In this document: positions 1 to 11,332 of the stretch, piece after piece | Layout of the letters: the number at the start of each line of letters is the position of its first letter | Position numbering within the stretch: position 1 is the stretch's first letter | From: Helianthus annuus | Taxonomy: Eukaryota > Streptophyta > Magnoliopsida > Asterales > Asteraceae | NCBI RefSeq assembly: GCF_002127325.2 | Contig: NC_035436.2 | Coordinates: 27,601,354-27,665,353 of the forward strand | Reading direction: 5' to 3' | DNA: 64,000 nt | The notes under the pieces: model-generated | Told to the model about the DNA's origin: nothing | The model's database searches: none | The model's input: only the letters and a program-made list of their open reading frames with translations | Made by a program: the position numbers and the translations under genes

Positions 1-1854
1 TTTCAAACTGTAAAATATCAATGTGTTGTAAATCATGGGGGGTACATTATGTTTTCTGTAAAACAGAGCATGTGAAGCAGAAAATGGATGGTGAGACAAA
101 GCTATCTACATCGGTTTGTCAAATTTTTCTTTAAATGATTTTGCATTTTAGGGGGAGTAAGAAATTGTCAGAAAATACAAAAACATTAGAAAATCTGAAA
201 AAGCCAAAAACATGATAAAATTCAAAAATTGTGTTTTGTGTGAAAAGAGGAAATGATAGTACATCAGTAGACAATCACAAGTACGCTAAAGAAATGGAAT
301 GTTTTAATCTGATAAACGGTTTCACTAATGATATGCCAGTAGATTTTTACACGCTTAGTAAATTGTTTTCGAGATATAAACCTAAATATCAATACTTTAC
401 TTATCTCGTGGGGAACATCTCTCGGATATATGGGTAACCCCCGAAATCTTGTTTGAAAGGTCCCTCTTTCTGAGATACTAGGTCTTTATACTCAGTGATA
501 TCTGGGGTATTATCCCGGGACTTCTGATTTTGCGGAAGCAATGGCCTAGTCCCCGTATAATACTTTTCGCATTGCTTGAAATATAGCGCCGCCCTCAGCA
601 AATTGATGAAACAATAAAATTGATAATCATTGCTGTTGTAAAAAAAAATATCCTCTAAAGGGGACACACCGAAAAGTCGAAGCCGTCATCTCTCTACGTA
701 TACGGAAGTATCGACCTGAGCTCTCACGGCCCTCGCATCTAACCCCTTTACATATATCATCTATGGTATATTCACCTGTAAGACTGAATATTGGGATCTA
801 GATACGGGAGTATATTCTGATGTGGTACACGTGAATAAGTTTAAGTCCTTAATACACTAATCTCGTATCTCGAAACAGTTGAACTTTGTGTGAAAATTTA
901 AGTGGATCAGTATACTGACAATCTAAGTGAATCGTTTAGAACTTAAAGTGTTTAAAGCTCAACGGTGCTAGTGATTTGTCATAAACTGATATGATCCTCT
1001 GACGCAGACTCAAACAAAAATATTGTCTGTAAATATGTTTGTACATATTTCTTGACTGCTTTATGTTTTCAGAAAATTCAAAAAGATTTTTGATTCTGCT
1101 TTATTTTCGACAACCGATGTCTGAATGCTGAGTTTCAAAATCTAAGTATGCTGATTGTGTTTCTGAAAATAAACAAGTTCATTAATTTGAAACTTGAAAT
1201 TTTAAAATCAAAAATCAAAAACAGTTTGTGAAATCTCCAAGGTCATTAAATTGGACTTGGATGATTAACTGTGAGGGATTTGGATGATTATATTGTTAAA
1301 ATTAGTTGAATAGAGTCAGTTTACGATCCTGTTCGCTGAAACTGGCAAAACCATGAAGTTTGTTGATAGGGGAAGAAAATCAAGTTATCCTGGATATATT
1401 CATATTATTATATCTTAGAGTCAGGATCTGGATTTAGAAAGATTAAAAGGAGCCAGAAAACGATTTCTGGACAATTTCAAAATGTTTGTACTTATGAATG
1501 TATAAGATTTGCAGAAGGTGTTCCAGACTACGATCCCGACAGCTGAGTCTAAGGGGGAGTCTGAAGAAGAGCTCAACGCAAACGGAAGCGTGCATTTGAG
1601 GAACCAGGAAACTATCCTGAAGGAGCTTGTATCCGGAAAGCCAGGTGTCGATCCCAAAGCACGGAAGCTTGACGAAAGGGGGAGCCTGAAGAAAAGGAGT
1701 CTAACGAGAGGGGAGCAACGGAAGCCTGAAGACAGATTCATCAGGATTCTGTTCGAGAAAGATGGAGTCTGTGGTTGCTGATGATATCAAACCTACAAGA
1801 AGGCTCAAAGAGAGAAAGAAAGACAAGACGCTACGAGATTGACTGCGGCAATAT

Positions 1855-1867
1855 CCAAGGGGGAGTC
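1855..1867 (+). other. Polypurine tract of SIRE-like element 1
   Basis: CCAAGGGGGAGTC lies directly before the LTR start TGTTAGTGCA, the position required for the plus-strand primer of an LTR retrotransposon. Confidence 0.75.
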
Positions 1868-2258
1868 TGTTAGTGCAGTATGTCTATCGCCTCCGTCAAT
1901 CAAGTTTGTAGCAGATTCAGAAGTAAAATAGATTTATAATGTAATAATTAGAGAAAAAGGGCAAGGTGGCATTATTGTAAATGAGGGGAAATCCCTTATT
2001 CCTTGTGCCTATAAATAGAATCCTTAGGGTTAGGATTTTAGACTTTTTGGCAATTTGTGACTTGGAGAGCTTAGAGGTTAGAGAGAGAAACTAGAGAGAG
2101 AAAGTGGCAAGGTGATTCACGGTTCTTTGTATGATTTCATATTATCAATAGAATCACCGTTTATATTACGTCTCGTGTGTTTCGGTCTCGTTCGTGCACG
2201 GATTCGCACGTCGCACGGTCGTTTCGCAATCGATTCGGAGTGAAAACTGGGACCTACA
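1868..2258 (+). repeat. 3' LTR of SIRE-like element 1
   Basis: This 391-bp LTR runs from TGTTAGTGCA to GGGACCTACA. A TATA box (TATAAATAG) lies at 2010-2018. The base after the LTR is the start of GGTAC (2259-2263), the presumed 5-bp target duplication; its partner should lie outside the window. The right flank resumes in the RT region of a Gypsy element. Confidence 0.7.
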
Positions 2259-3505
2259 GGTACTATCGCAGATTCGTTGAGGGATTCTCCAAAATCGCTC
2301 AACCTCTTACCGCTTTAACCCAGAAGGGTGTCACGTATTCATGGGGAGCAAATCAGGAGAAGGCTTTTCAACTGTTGAAACAAAAACTCTGCAGTGCACC
2401 GATATTGTCTTTACCCGATGGTACGGATGATTTCGTGGTGTACTGTGATGCTTCTATTCAAGGTCTCGGTTGTGTTTTGATGCAACACGAGAAAGTGATA
2501 CCCTATGCTTCTCGACAATTTAAGGTTCACGAGAAGAATTACACGACTCACGAATTGGAGTTGGGAGTCGTGGTCTTTACGCTTAAAATCTGGAGGCATT
2601 ACTTATACGGTACTAAATTCACTATTTATACTGATCACAAGAGCCTTCAGCAGATTTTCGATCAGAAAGAGTTGAACATGTGACATCGTCGCTGGGTCGA
2701 ACTCTTAAACGATTACAACTGTGCAATTAAGTATCACCAGGCAAAGCTAACGTCGTAGCTGATGCCCTCAGTCGGAAGGAAACTAAACCTAAACGTGTTC
2801 GAGCCTTACAGCTCACTATCCATTCTAATCTTCCCGCCCAGATCCGTTCTGCCCAAACTGAAGCATTGAAGGACGAGAACCTTCAAGCTAAATCCATGTG
2901 GGCATGGAGAAACAACTCGTAACCAAATCTGACGGAATTCGCTAATTCATGGAGCGAATATGGGTTCCTTTGCACGGTAATCCCAGAGAGCTTGTGATGG
3001 ATGAAGCGCACAAGTCTTGGTATTCTGTTCGTCCAGGTTCTGATAAGATGTCTTAGAATATGAAAATCTTGTATTGGTGGCCGAAAATGAAAGTGAACAT
3101 ATCAACGTGTGTGAGCAAATGCTTGACCTGTGCGAAAGTCAAAGTAGAATACCAAAAACCATCTGGTTTGCTTCGGCGACCAGAATTGCCTATGTGGAAA
3201 TGGGAACATATTTCCATGGACTTTATCACTGGCCTGCCAAGAACTCAAAATGGAAAAGATGCCATCTGGGTGATCATTGTTGACCGTCTGACGAAATCTG
3301 CGCACTTCCTTGGGATCAAGGAAACTGACAAGTTTTCGCAACTTGCTAGTATTTACTTGAAGGAAGTGGTATCTAGGCACGGGGTGCCGACCTCTATCAT
3401 TTCAGATCACGATCCGTGTTTTGCGTCTGATTTGTGGTAAGCGATGCACAAATCATTCGGCTATCATCTAGACATGAGCACCGCTTATCACCCTTAGACG
3501 GATGG
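2259..3505 (+). pseudogene. Gypsy-1 pol fragment: RT end, RNase H, integrase N-part (broken)
   Basis: The reading opens in the YYRRF motif that follows the RT thumb of plant chromoviruses, then shows RNase H with [15 protein letters not shown] and TDHKSLQ (2260-2683). A stop codon at 2681 sits where relatives continue with an arginine. From 2684 to 3059 the frame is broken, but the end of RNase H and the integrase HHCC finger can be followed. From 3060 the finger (CLTCAKV) and the core start MDFITGLP are open to 3440, with SDHD in place of the usual SDRD. Further stops occur at 3438 and near 3496. The integrase is then cut by the solo LTR at 3506 and resumes at 7111. This copy is dead. Confidence 0.85.
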
Positions 3506-6500
3506 TGTAACACCTCGTAAAATTATGTCCAATATAATAAAGACACGTGTCATGAACTTTAAACGTGTTACAAATTGAATATGAGGGACTAAAGTTGACA
3601 AACGAAGAAAGTATATGTATATAAGGATTTAAGGTGTTAACATTTGATAATTATACCTTTCAACAACCCTACACGATGTTTATACCCTTAAACGAATGAA
3701 TCATGAAGCGTATGAAACCGTTTGGGGGAGAAAGTGAAAGTTTACAAGACGTGAGGGTTAAAAGTGTCAACATGTTTAAGTTATACCTCTGAGTGACCTT
3801 TTAGCGAACCCGGAGCCTTGTAACGATTAATCATACTCCCAAGAATAAGTGATAAAAATTTCACAAGATTTCGATATCGTATGAGGAAGATACGTTAACT
3901 TTCGTAATTAAGGGGTTAAAAGCGTCAATGAGGCAAAACTTGTGTTTTCGGTTATTGTTTAACGTAATCGGACCTAACGATGTTTGGTTATATCTCATGG
4001 ATCATAGAAATATAAGTTATATGGGTTAAATGTGCTTAAAGTGAAAGAAATTACGTTTTATAAGGTCCGGGGGTGAAATGTCATTTTTTGAAACTTGATG
4101 ATCAGGTCAGCCACATGCTGGCGTCGCGCCACCAGCATCTCCCTCTGCCATCGCGCAACGCGACGGCCTGAGCTGGGCAGAATTCATGCACACCTGCGAG
4201 TAAAGCCTATTGCACCGCCTTTGAAGCCTTGTTTTTCATTCCAGGGGCGGCACCAATGGTTTTTCATGCATAGGGACACATGTAAATGATCAGGGAACAG
4301 TTGTAGACTTATTTGGATTGATCTCATGCATTCTAAATACATATATATAGACCCTTATGTTGCAACACATGAACTTGCACATTTAGAAATCATTCAAGGC
4401 ATTCTCTGGAGCTCTCTGGTCATCAAGCAAGTTTCCTTAAGTTCCATAATCGTGCTTAGGACTATTGTAAGTGTCCTTAACATCCTAATTTCGTTTATAA
4501 TTAGTTTTATGGCTTAAAGTCAAACCCGTCGTAATTAAGGTTTGACTTAGTGATTAATCACTAATGGTCCAATCAATTCTCGAATTAAAAGTAGCTTTGA
4601 GTTGGTAATTATGTAGGTAATAAACCCTTAAAAGGGCACCCTCCGATTTCCACTCTAACTAGGTCAATTGTCAGGTCAACCTTGATTATAAAAAGTCAAC
4701 AGAAAGCAAATTTTCAAATAAACACATAATTAACAATTTAGAAGCCATGCAACCTATTTTATCACTTGTATAACTTGGTAATTAATGTAAGAACATGTCT
4801 AAGCATGTTCAACCCGACAATTTTCAGTTTAGGCTCGGTTCGAAATCGAAAGTCGCAAAAGTAGACTTTTACTGTGACTTTCAGTTCTGACCCAATGTAG
4901 CATATTCTAGAATTGCCTTAAAGCTCTATTAGGACCAGGTAATAGGTTAGTGTAACCCTCTGAGGTTATACAACTTGGTTCCTTAATTATCCTATTCATT
5001 TGCATGTTTCCGTTATATGCCTAAATATTGACCATTATGCCCTTTTGACCTTAAAACAAGATTTTTGAAAATGTGAGAGAATGGAAACCTTTATTACTGA
5101 TTTATAAACTTGTCCTAAAAATTTGACATCAGTTTGAGATTTAGATTAGGAGTTATGCTCAATAGCGTAAATGGAAAGCTTTTTAGTAATTAAACGGCAT
5201 TATTAGCATATAGCCCATCTAAACCCAAATTTTGACACCAATATTTTTACCCACTAATGTAACAAAATATTTTGGGATTTTTGAAAATTTTTATTTATTT
5301 TTAGGATGAGCATAACATAGGGTTCTAGCTTTGATTCGGTAAGTGTCGATTATACCCTTTTCTTGCATAAAATAAGTTTTACATAACATTTTGATACCAA
5401 ACCTTTTGCTACTGATTTTATATGATAAATAAAATGTTTTAAGCCTTCTGGAATGATAAAAATATCATCTTTTCTTACAAAACCCGGAAATCGCTTAAAA
5501 CCGCCTTTTTTTACGCGTTTTAAGCGCATAATAGGAGTTAAAACTATTTTAAATATATAAGACTTAACACCTACTGATATTTTTAGTAAATTTTTATATT
5601 CTAACAGTAAGCAAAAGTTTTAAACTCAGATTTTCCAGATTTAACCTTTAAAGCTTATGTGAAATTACCAAAATGCCCCTTCGGTGCATAGTTTGGTTAC
5701 AAATAGTAAATTTCACATATATGCAATACTCTACTGATATAACTTATTAAATTAAGTATTTTTACTGATTATATCAGACCTGAACCTCAGATTAATATAT
5801 AAACTCTTTTATAACCTTTTAAATGACCAAAATACCCTACAAGGCTAAATTTGAGTTTAACTTCGTTTTGGGCATTATGGAAGATATCTTACTGATATCA
5901 CAACATATTTAAGGCATATTAACTTAGCAAACCTGTATATGACTCATATGGTTACCCGTTACGCCTTTTTCGCGTTCGGTTCGGTTTATGTAAATAGTTT
6001 GCACAAATTGACCGAAACGGGTCAAACCTTATCATTTTTGTCTCAAAATCCAGAATGTGTTTAGTTTACCCATATTATACAAGTCTTCAACCTTGTCGGG
6101 TCTAAATCACATTCTATTCCGGTCTTCGCTTAATCGTGCGTTTGAACCGTATAGCTTCCTTTAAAACTAACCGGTCTAAGTTTAGGCTTAATTAAGATCC
6201 GTTAGGAATCTAATAGGTTATTAAAAACCTTCGTTCCAGATTAGGAGCCCAGTAAAAGCTACTTGCACTCGCTGATTGTGATATATACTTGATCAGGTAA
6301 ATATTTTTAACTTATTTTCCCTTATACGGGCTTGGGGTATAGTATATAAAATACCGTTTAGTCGGGCATTGAATTTTTAATCGTATGAAGGTTAATTTAT
6401 TGAAATGACCTGTTTAAATTGTTTTGTTTGCTTAAAGCCTTTGGGGGGTTAACGACCATGTCCCGGATATCCTTGGCATCATTCATTGAAATGGCCATGA

Positions 6501-7110
6501 CCTTAGCATGTGGTGTAGGCATACACCTGCCAGTGCATATATATATAAAAAAGGTGTAACGGTCGGTTCGAGAATAACTCGTCGCGGGATTATATCATGT
6601 GGTGTGTCTATTAATCTTTAACCCGGTATTCAATCCACGCTACTGAACGTATAACGAACATGTAATTCTTTTACAAGTTTATATATAAATAATTATCCCA
6701 AGTTATAAAATTTTTTGTGCCTTGTGCATTCAAATCAATTTTTTCCTAAACATTTTCAAAATGAGTCAGTTAATTGTATTTACCAGTGTAAACTGACGTA
6801 TTTTCCAAAAAGGCTAAGTGCAGGTACTAATCGGCATAGGTTGGCCTCTCCTAGCATCAATGAAGAGTCTTGCAAGCTTAGATGCCTTTAAATCTGTTGA
6901 ACAATGTTTCCTTTTCAAATTTGATCTGCCTATGGATCTTTTACAACTGTTTTTGTAATACTTAATATTACTCTTCATCGGTTTGTAATATATTTATCTT
7001 TTGCTTCCGCTGTGCATTAAATTGTGTTGTTTGACTATGACGATATCAACTACGTCACGATACTCCCCACCGGGCCCACCGGTAATATGTGGAAATATCA
7101 GGGTGTGACA
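3506..7110 (+). repeat. Solo LTR (3.6 kb) of a Gypsy element, TSD GATGG
   Basis: The segment starts TGTAACACCTCG and ends GGGTGTGACA, and is flanked by perfect 5-bp direct repeats GATGG at 3501-3505 and 7111-7115. The interrupted integrase reads through once the insert and one repeat are ignored. No PBS, PPT or internal coding region is present, so this is one LTR left by recombination between two. Terminal and internal stretches resemble the LTRs of Gypsy-2 (11333 and 55208), for example the CTCTGAGTGACC region near 3789, so it is a diverged relative. No gene was seen in these 3605 bases. A GC-rich patch rich in CpG lies at about 4118-4180. Confidence 0.85.
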
Positions 7111-8039
7111 GATGGTCAAAGGGAACGAACCAATCCAGACAGTTGAAGACATGTTGCGAGCATGTGTGATCGATTTTGGTAAAGGTTGGGAAAAACATTT
7201 ACCTTTGGTAGAGTTTTCCTACAACAATAGTTACCATTCTAGCATTCAAGCAGCTCCGTTCGAGGCGTTCTACGGACAGAAATGTCGATCTCCTCTTTAT
7301 TGGGCTGAGGTGGGTGATAGCCAAATCTCGTGTCCAGAACTCATACTCGAAACTTCTGAGAAGATTGTTCAAATTAGAAATCGTATGGCGGCAACATGTG
7401 ATCGGCAGAAAAGCTATGCCGCCAAGCGTAGCAAACCTATAGAATTCGTCGTACGCGATCGTGTCCTGTTGAAAGTCTCACCCTGGAAGGGTGTGATTCA
7501 TTTTGGGAAATGCGGCAAACTAAATCCGCATTATGTGGGGTCGTTCAAGATTCTGGAAAAAATCGGTAAGGTTGCTTACCGGTTGGAGTTGCGTAATAAA
7601 CTTGGCAATGTTCACGACCTTTTTCACATCTCCAATCTTAAGAATTGTTTGTCCGATGAAACACTTGTGGTTCCTTTGCAAGAACTGAAGATCAATGACA
7701 AGCTGCAGTTTATTGAGGAACCTGTCGAAATCATGCACTGGGAAGTTAAGGTCCGTAAACACAGTTGAATCCCAATCATAAGAGTTCTTTGGAACTCAAG
7801 ACGTGGACCGGAGTTCACATGGGAACGCGAGGATCAGATGATGCTCAAGTATCCTCACCTATTCAAACCTGTTGAACCTATCCCTGATGCAACTAGTGAA
7901 TTTTGTGACGAAATTCCCTTTCAAGTTGGGGATGATGTGGTACCCGAGGAAAATCCACAGTCATCTTAACGTACTATTTTCATTTCTCCGAGACTGCTTA
8001 TCAAATTTCAGGACGGAATTTCTTTCAAGTTGGGGATGA
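7111..8039 (+). pseudogene. Gypsy-1 integrase C-part and polyprotein tail (broken)
   Basis: This continues the integrase cut at 3505. The third catalytic residue lies near QRERTIQT-like sequence at 7120-7145, followed by the conserved [16 protein letters not shown] block, the [11 protein letters not shown] block and a GPY/F-like module ([12 protein letters not shown]). The open frame ends at 7768, where relatives continue into a chromodomain-like tail; that tail can still be followed out of frame to about 7870 (GVHMGTRGS region). Bases 7870-8039 are non-coding and hold two copies of a PPT-like sequence, one at 7919-7936 and one just before the LTR. The copy is an inactive chromovirus remnant. 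Confidence 0.85.
8026..8039 (+). other. Polypurine tract of Gypsy-1
   Basis: CAAGTTGGGGATGA directly precedes the LTR start TGTGACAACCCG. A near-identical sequence, including the following TGTG, occurs about 105 bases upstream at 7921-7939. Confidence 0.6.
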
Positions 8040-8688
8040 TGTGACAACCCGCAACTTCAGGTTACTACTTTAACCTAACCACAGTTAATTAAATCATACA
8101 TTCATAGCACTGCATTTAACTAGGGTTAGTTAAATGAGTCTACGTTGGTAATTCAGGGAATTACCGGAATACGTAAATGATAACTCTCGAACACTGACAA
8201 CGAACGCGAATAATAATCTTAAACAGATGGTTGATACGAAACTTACATGCTACATGATAAATACGTGAACTGTATGCTGAAAATGTAAATTACATGGTAT
8301 TATGTGGCTTTTGTGTAAAAGTTATATTATTAGGGGGTGTTTAGTGTATTGTTAAACTTTAATAACTACTCAAAATCCTAGAATTTCCTAATAAACTCAC
8401 TATACGACATTTCCACCATTTCCTAATCATCTCTAATCATCTCCAATCTTTCTTCAAGCATTTGGCTTCATAAGTTCACACATATCAATCCTTGACTCGA
8501 TCCATCTAGGTTAAATCAGAGGTAAGTGTTTATGATTACATGATATGTTGTTAATCTCGTTCTTTTGATTTATACAAACCCTATATGATCCAAACAACTG
8601 ATAGTGTGTGATTGTTTGCGCCAATGAATATGTAACTACTTAGATTAATGATTGTATAATGATTGTCTGATGTTTGTGGTATAATAAC

Positions 8689-8692
<4 letters not shown>

Positions 8693-8719
<27 letters not shown>

Positions 8720-8720
8720 T
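8693..8720. repeat. (GATT)n microsatellite
   Basis: About seven head-to-tail GATT units inside the Gypsy-1 LTR. Confidence 0.85.
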
Positions 8721-9488
8721 AATGCCTGACATGGTTGATTTCTATGCATTTGGGGTTTTTTGTTCATCATTACATTGAAGAAAAGGGATTTTTGGAAGTG
8801 TCGGACTTTGTGAAGTCACAAAGTTGTGTTATCCGCACTTGTTGTTTTCAATGTATCTGTATTTGTTAAAGTTTTAAAGGTGCGGTTATAAGGTTCCATG
8901 TTACTTGTCCGTATTTATGTGGTTGAAAGTATGTCCGCAATTGTTGCTCTTCCTATTGTTCGTACTTGTTAAATTAAGACATGGTCCGCACTTGTAAGAC
9001 CTTAAACATCCACGCACATAAGCTATTTTGGTTGTCCAACTTAGATAATTTAGATGTTATCCGCACTTGTTCAACATGTAGATCTGAACATGTTAACTAA
9101 ATGAATGGTCCGCACTTACTTGTCTTGTAAAGGTCCGAACATAACATGCTTCCGTATCCGCACTTAAGCGTGAATATAAGCATCCGAATATGTGTGATAG
9201 AATAGTAAGGATATGCGAATTACAAAGGTCCGAATTTAGTTGTTTCATCACATGTCCGTATATGTATGATAATCATAGGATCCGAACTTATGGTTGATTT
9301 TAGCTGCCCGAGTTTGGTTATTTCAAGGTGTCAGGATTTGTAGTTTGGTAATTTCTGAAGTCCGAACATGTATCAACGTTAAGTGGTCCGAATATATGCT
9401 AGATCATATGATCTGAATTTGATAAGGGGATTTATTTAGTCCTCACATATAAGAGTAAATGGTCCGAACACATTTTGAAACACATCGT

Positions 9489-9636
9489 CCGAACTTATGT
9501 TTATGGAAAGTGACTTGATTGATTTTAAAACACATGGTCCGAAGTTAGGTTTATGGAAAGTGACTTGATTGACTTTAAAACACATTAGGGTTATGGAAAG
9601 TGACTTGATTGATTGTAAAACACATGGTCAGAACTT
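9489..9636. repeat. Tandem repeat of ~50-bp units in Gypsy-1 LTR
   Basis: Three imperfect copies share the phrases TTATGGAAAGTGACTTGATT and AAAACACAT. The third copy has lost its TCCGAACTT start. Confidence 0.8.
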
Positions 9637-10903
9637 AATCAATAGAGGTGTCCGCACATGGGGTTTCATAGGGAATCGCACTTGTTGTTTGGAAAGAGAT
9701 TGAAACTTATTTATTTTAAGGTGGTTCGAATTAAAGAATATATAGGCATGTTGAGTTTACAAATGAAAGGAATATAATATACACATCAAAATGTGAACCA
9801 ATGAATGCACAAATGAATCTGATATTGTGACTTTATATGAATATTTGTCGTTACATTTAAGGTATAAAATTAAATCCTATTGATTATTGGGCTATGTGTT
9901 ATTTGATTTAATAAGAGGTCCAGTTATATGAGGTGCTTACACATACTTGTTCTGAATAATAAAACGGTAAAGGATGCTTTTCGTGCTTTTAGTAGTTGAC
10001 AAAAGGTGTCATGCATGCTTTGACATTGAATTTAATGTGAATTACGATTTTTTGGACATTGGGGTGTTGCATAACCTTATAAGCACATACTTGCATTTGA
10101 CGTACATTAGGTCGCCTGCGACGGACCAAACACTTAACGCGTAAAAGCACCTTAACATACCGAGCAAACTAAGGTGAGTTCACTACTCTTTTACAAGCAT
10201 GCGTCTCCGGGGGATAAACAAACTAATATTCTGGGGAGGAATACTTTTATTACTTTGGTTTAAGTTCGATGTTAGTGAATAATCTCAACTCTATCACGAA
10301 AGTCCATACTTACTACCGAACTAGTTGCCGGGGAGGCAACAGGGTATTAGTTGATAGCACTATTAGGCTTGACAACCTCACACCGTACCGGGGAGGACGG
10401 GCGTGAACTAGTGACCTTAAACATATGGCCAATGTTGATTGGCATTGATGAGGGCAAACAAACATACGTCACTTCGGTATCGAGTTTATTATTGGCGTGT
10501 CTTTAAACTGAAACACTTAACATGATTTTCGTTAAACAAAACTGTGAATTCGCCAGCTTTATGCTGATACACTTTTTCTGCATGCCTGTAGGTCGTTAGA
10601 TGTATCACGGAATGGAACTTGCAGTCTGGGGAGCCAGTGTGGTTATGGGTCGTGACACTTGCGTAGATATTTAATGTTTACTTATGTTTATCAAACAAAA
10701 CGATGTTGAATTGATTGCACGATATTTATGCTTCCGCTGAATGTATTTTGTTTTAAACAGATGTTTTGAATTTCACTTTTTACGTTGAATGAGATTTTTC
10801 GAGTTTATTATATTACTATTAGTTCAATGTGATTAGTAGCTAGATCCTGGTACGTCACACACCTCGTGGTGGATTCCGCATGTGGTATTTTGGGGGTGTG
10901 ACA

Positions 10904-11279
10904 TTTTACCAGTACCACTTGCATTTCGATGTGGTTTTCTTAACCACAACAAAAATAGGTAACTCGCAGGGAAGCGACAATGGACCAAATTCATAAAACT
11001 TGAAGGTGAGGGGGTTGGCACTTTGCTATACCGGACCTGACAAACATAATGGAAGTCGCATAGGGAAGATACTTTGATAGTCATCTCCAATCAGTCACTT
11101 CTTGAGAAAAGTCGCACCCCCACCCTCTCTTTCTCCCCATGACTTACCTAGCTTTGCTTGAGATTAAGAAAACCACCTAGAAATGAAGATGGTTTTGATA
11201 AACCACCTAAAAAAACTATATGTCATTTCCATGGAAATCTTAATTAATCTATCTTGTTTTGTTTTGTTTTCTTTTGCAG
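10904..11279 (+). other. Putative UGT85-like intron, 3' part
   Basis: This 376-base stretch between the Gypsy-1 LTR and the glycosyltransferase exon has no gene I recognise. It ends in a T-rich tract (GTTTTGTTTTCTTTTGCAG) that is a good plant 3' splice site. Together with the coding sequence that follows, this suggests intron DNA, with exon 1 displaced to the left beyond the Gypsy-1/SIRE insertions and out of the window. The role of 10904-11100 is uncertain. Confidence 0.5.
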
Positions 11280-11332
11280 ATGAAAGTAATTTAATAACTA
11301 CATACCCTGATACCTTGGTAGATGTTCGAGAA
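11280..11332 (+). pseudogene. UGT85-like glycosyltransferase exon 2, first piece
   Basis: After the splice acceptor the sequence reads DESNLITTYPDTLVDVRE in phase 1, matching the segment just before the GMKGIRLRDLP motif of plant UGT85-family UDP-glycosyltransferases. That motif is found 47 kb away at 58460, in frame, immediately after Gypsy-2. The last five bases GAGAA are the left copy of the Gypsy-2 target duplication; the right copy is GAGGA. The enzymes of this family transfer sugar from UDP-sugar to small hydrophobic acceptors in the cytosol. This piece is only 17 codons, so the call depends on the continuation at 58455-59048. Confidence 0.7.

Larger units (their letters stand above)
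1..2258 (+). mobile_element. 3' part of a SIRE-like Ty1/Copia element, plus strand
   Basis: This stretch ends in a polypurine tract (1855-1867) and an LTR (1868-2258), so it is the 3' end of a plus-strand LTR element whose 5' part lies outside the window. Bases 1-1854 have no convincing gene. They contain several GGGGGAG motifs (near 151, 1549 and 1676), and 960-1360 resembles 29570-29760, which also lies just before a SIRE-type PPT. The LTR ends in GGGACCTACA, the same terminus as the minus-strand SIRE LTRs at 13634 and 43738. The element sits inside Gypsy-1, so it is the younger of the two. The SIRE/Maximus assignment is inferred from these shared termini and the PPT style; no pol is visible here. 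Confidence 0.65.
8040..10903 (+). repeat. 3' LTR of Gypsy-1
   Basis: This 2.86-kb LTR starts TGTGACAACCCG after the PPT and ends GGGGGTGTGACA. The right flank (TTTTA at 10904-10908) is the presumed target duplication; its partner is outside the window. No gene was seen. The LTR holds a (GATT)n run near 8693-8720, a quasi-periodic TCCGCACTT/TCCGAACTT motif across 8830-9660 and a three-unit tandem repeat at 9489-9636. Its termini differ from the TGTAACAC type of Gypsy-2, so it is another family. Confidence 0.75.

Noticed and set aside
10833..11090. 85-codon antisense ORF across the Gypsy-1 LTR end
   Set aside because: It spans an element boundary and has no recognisable similarity.
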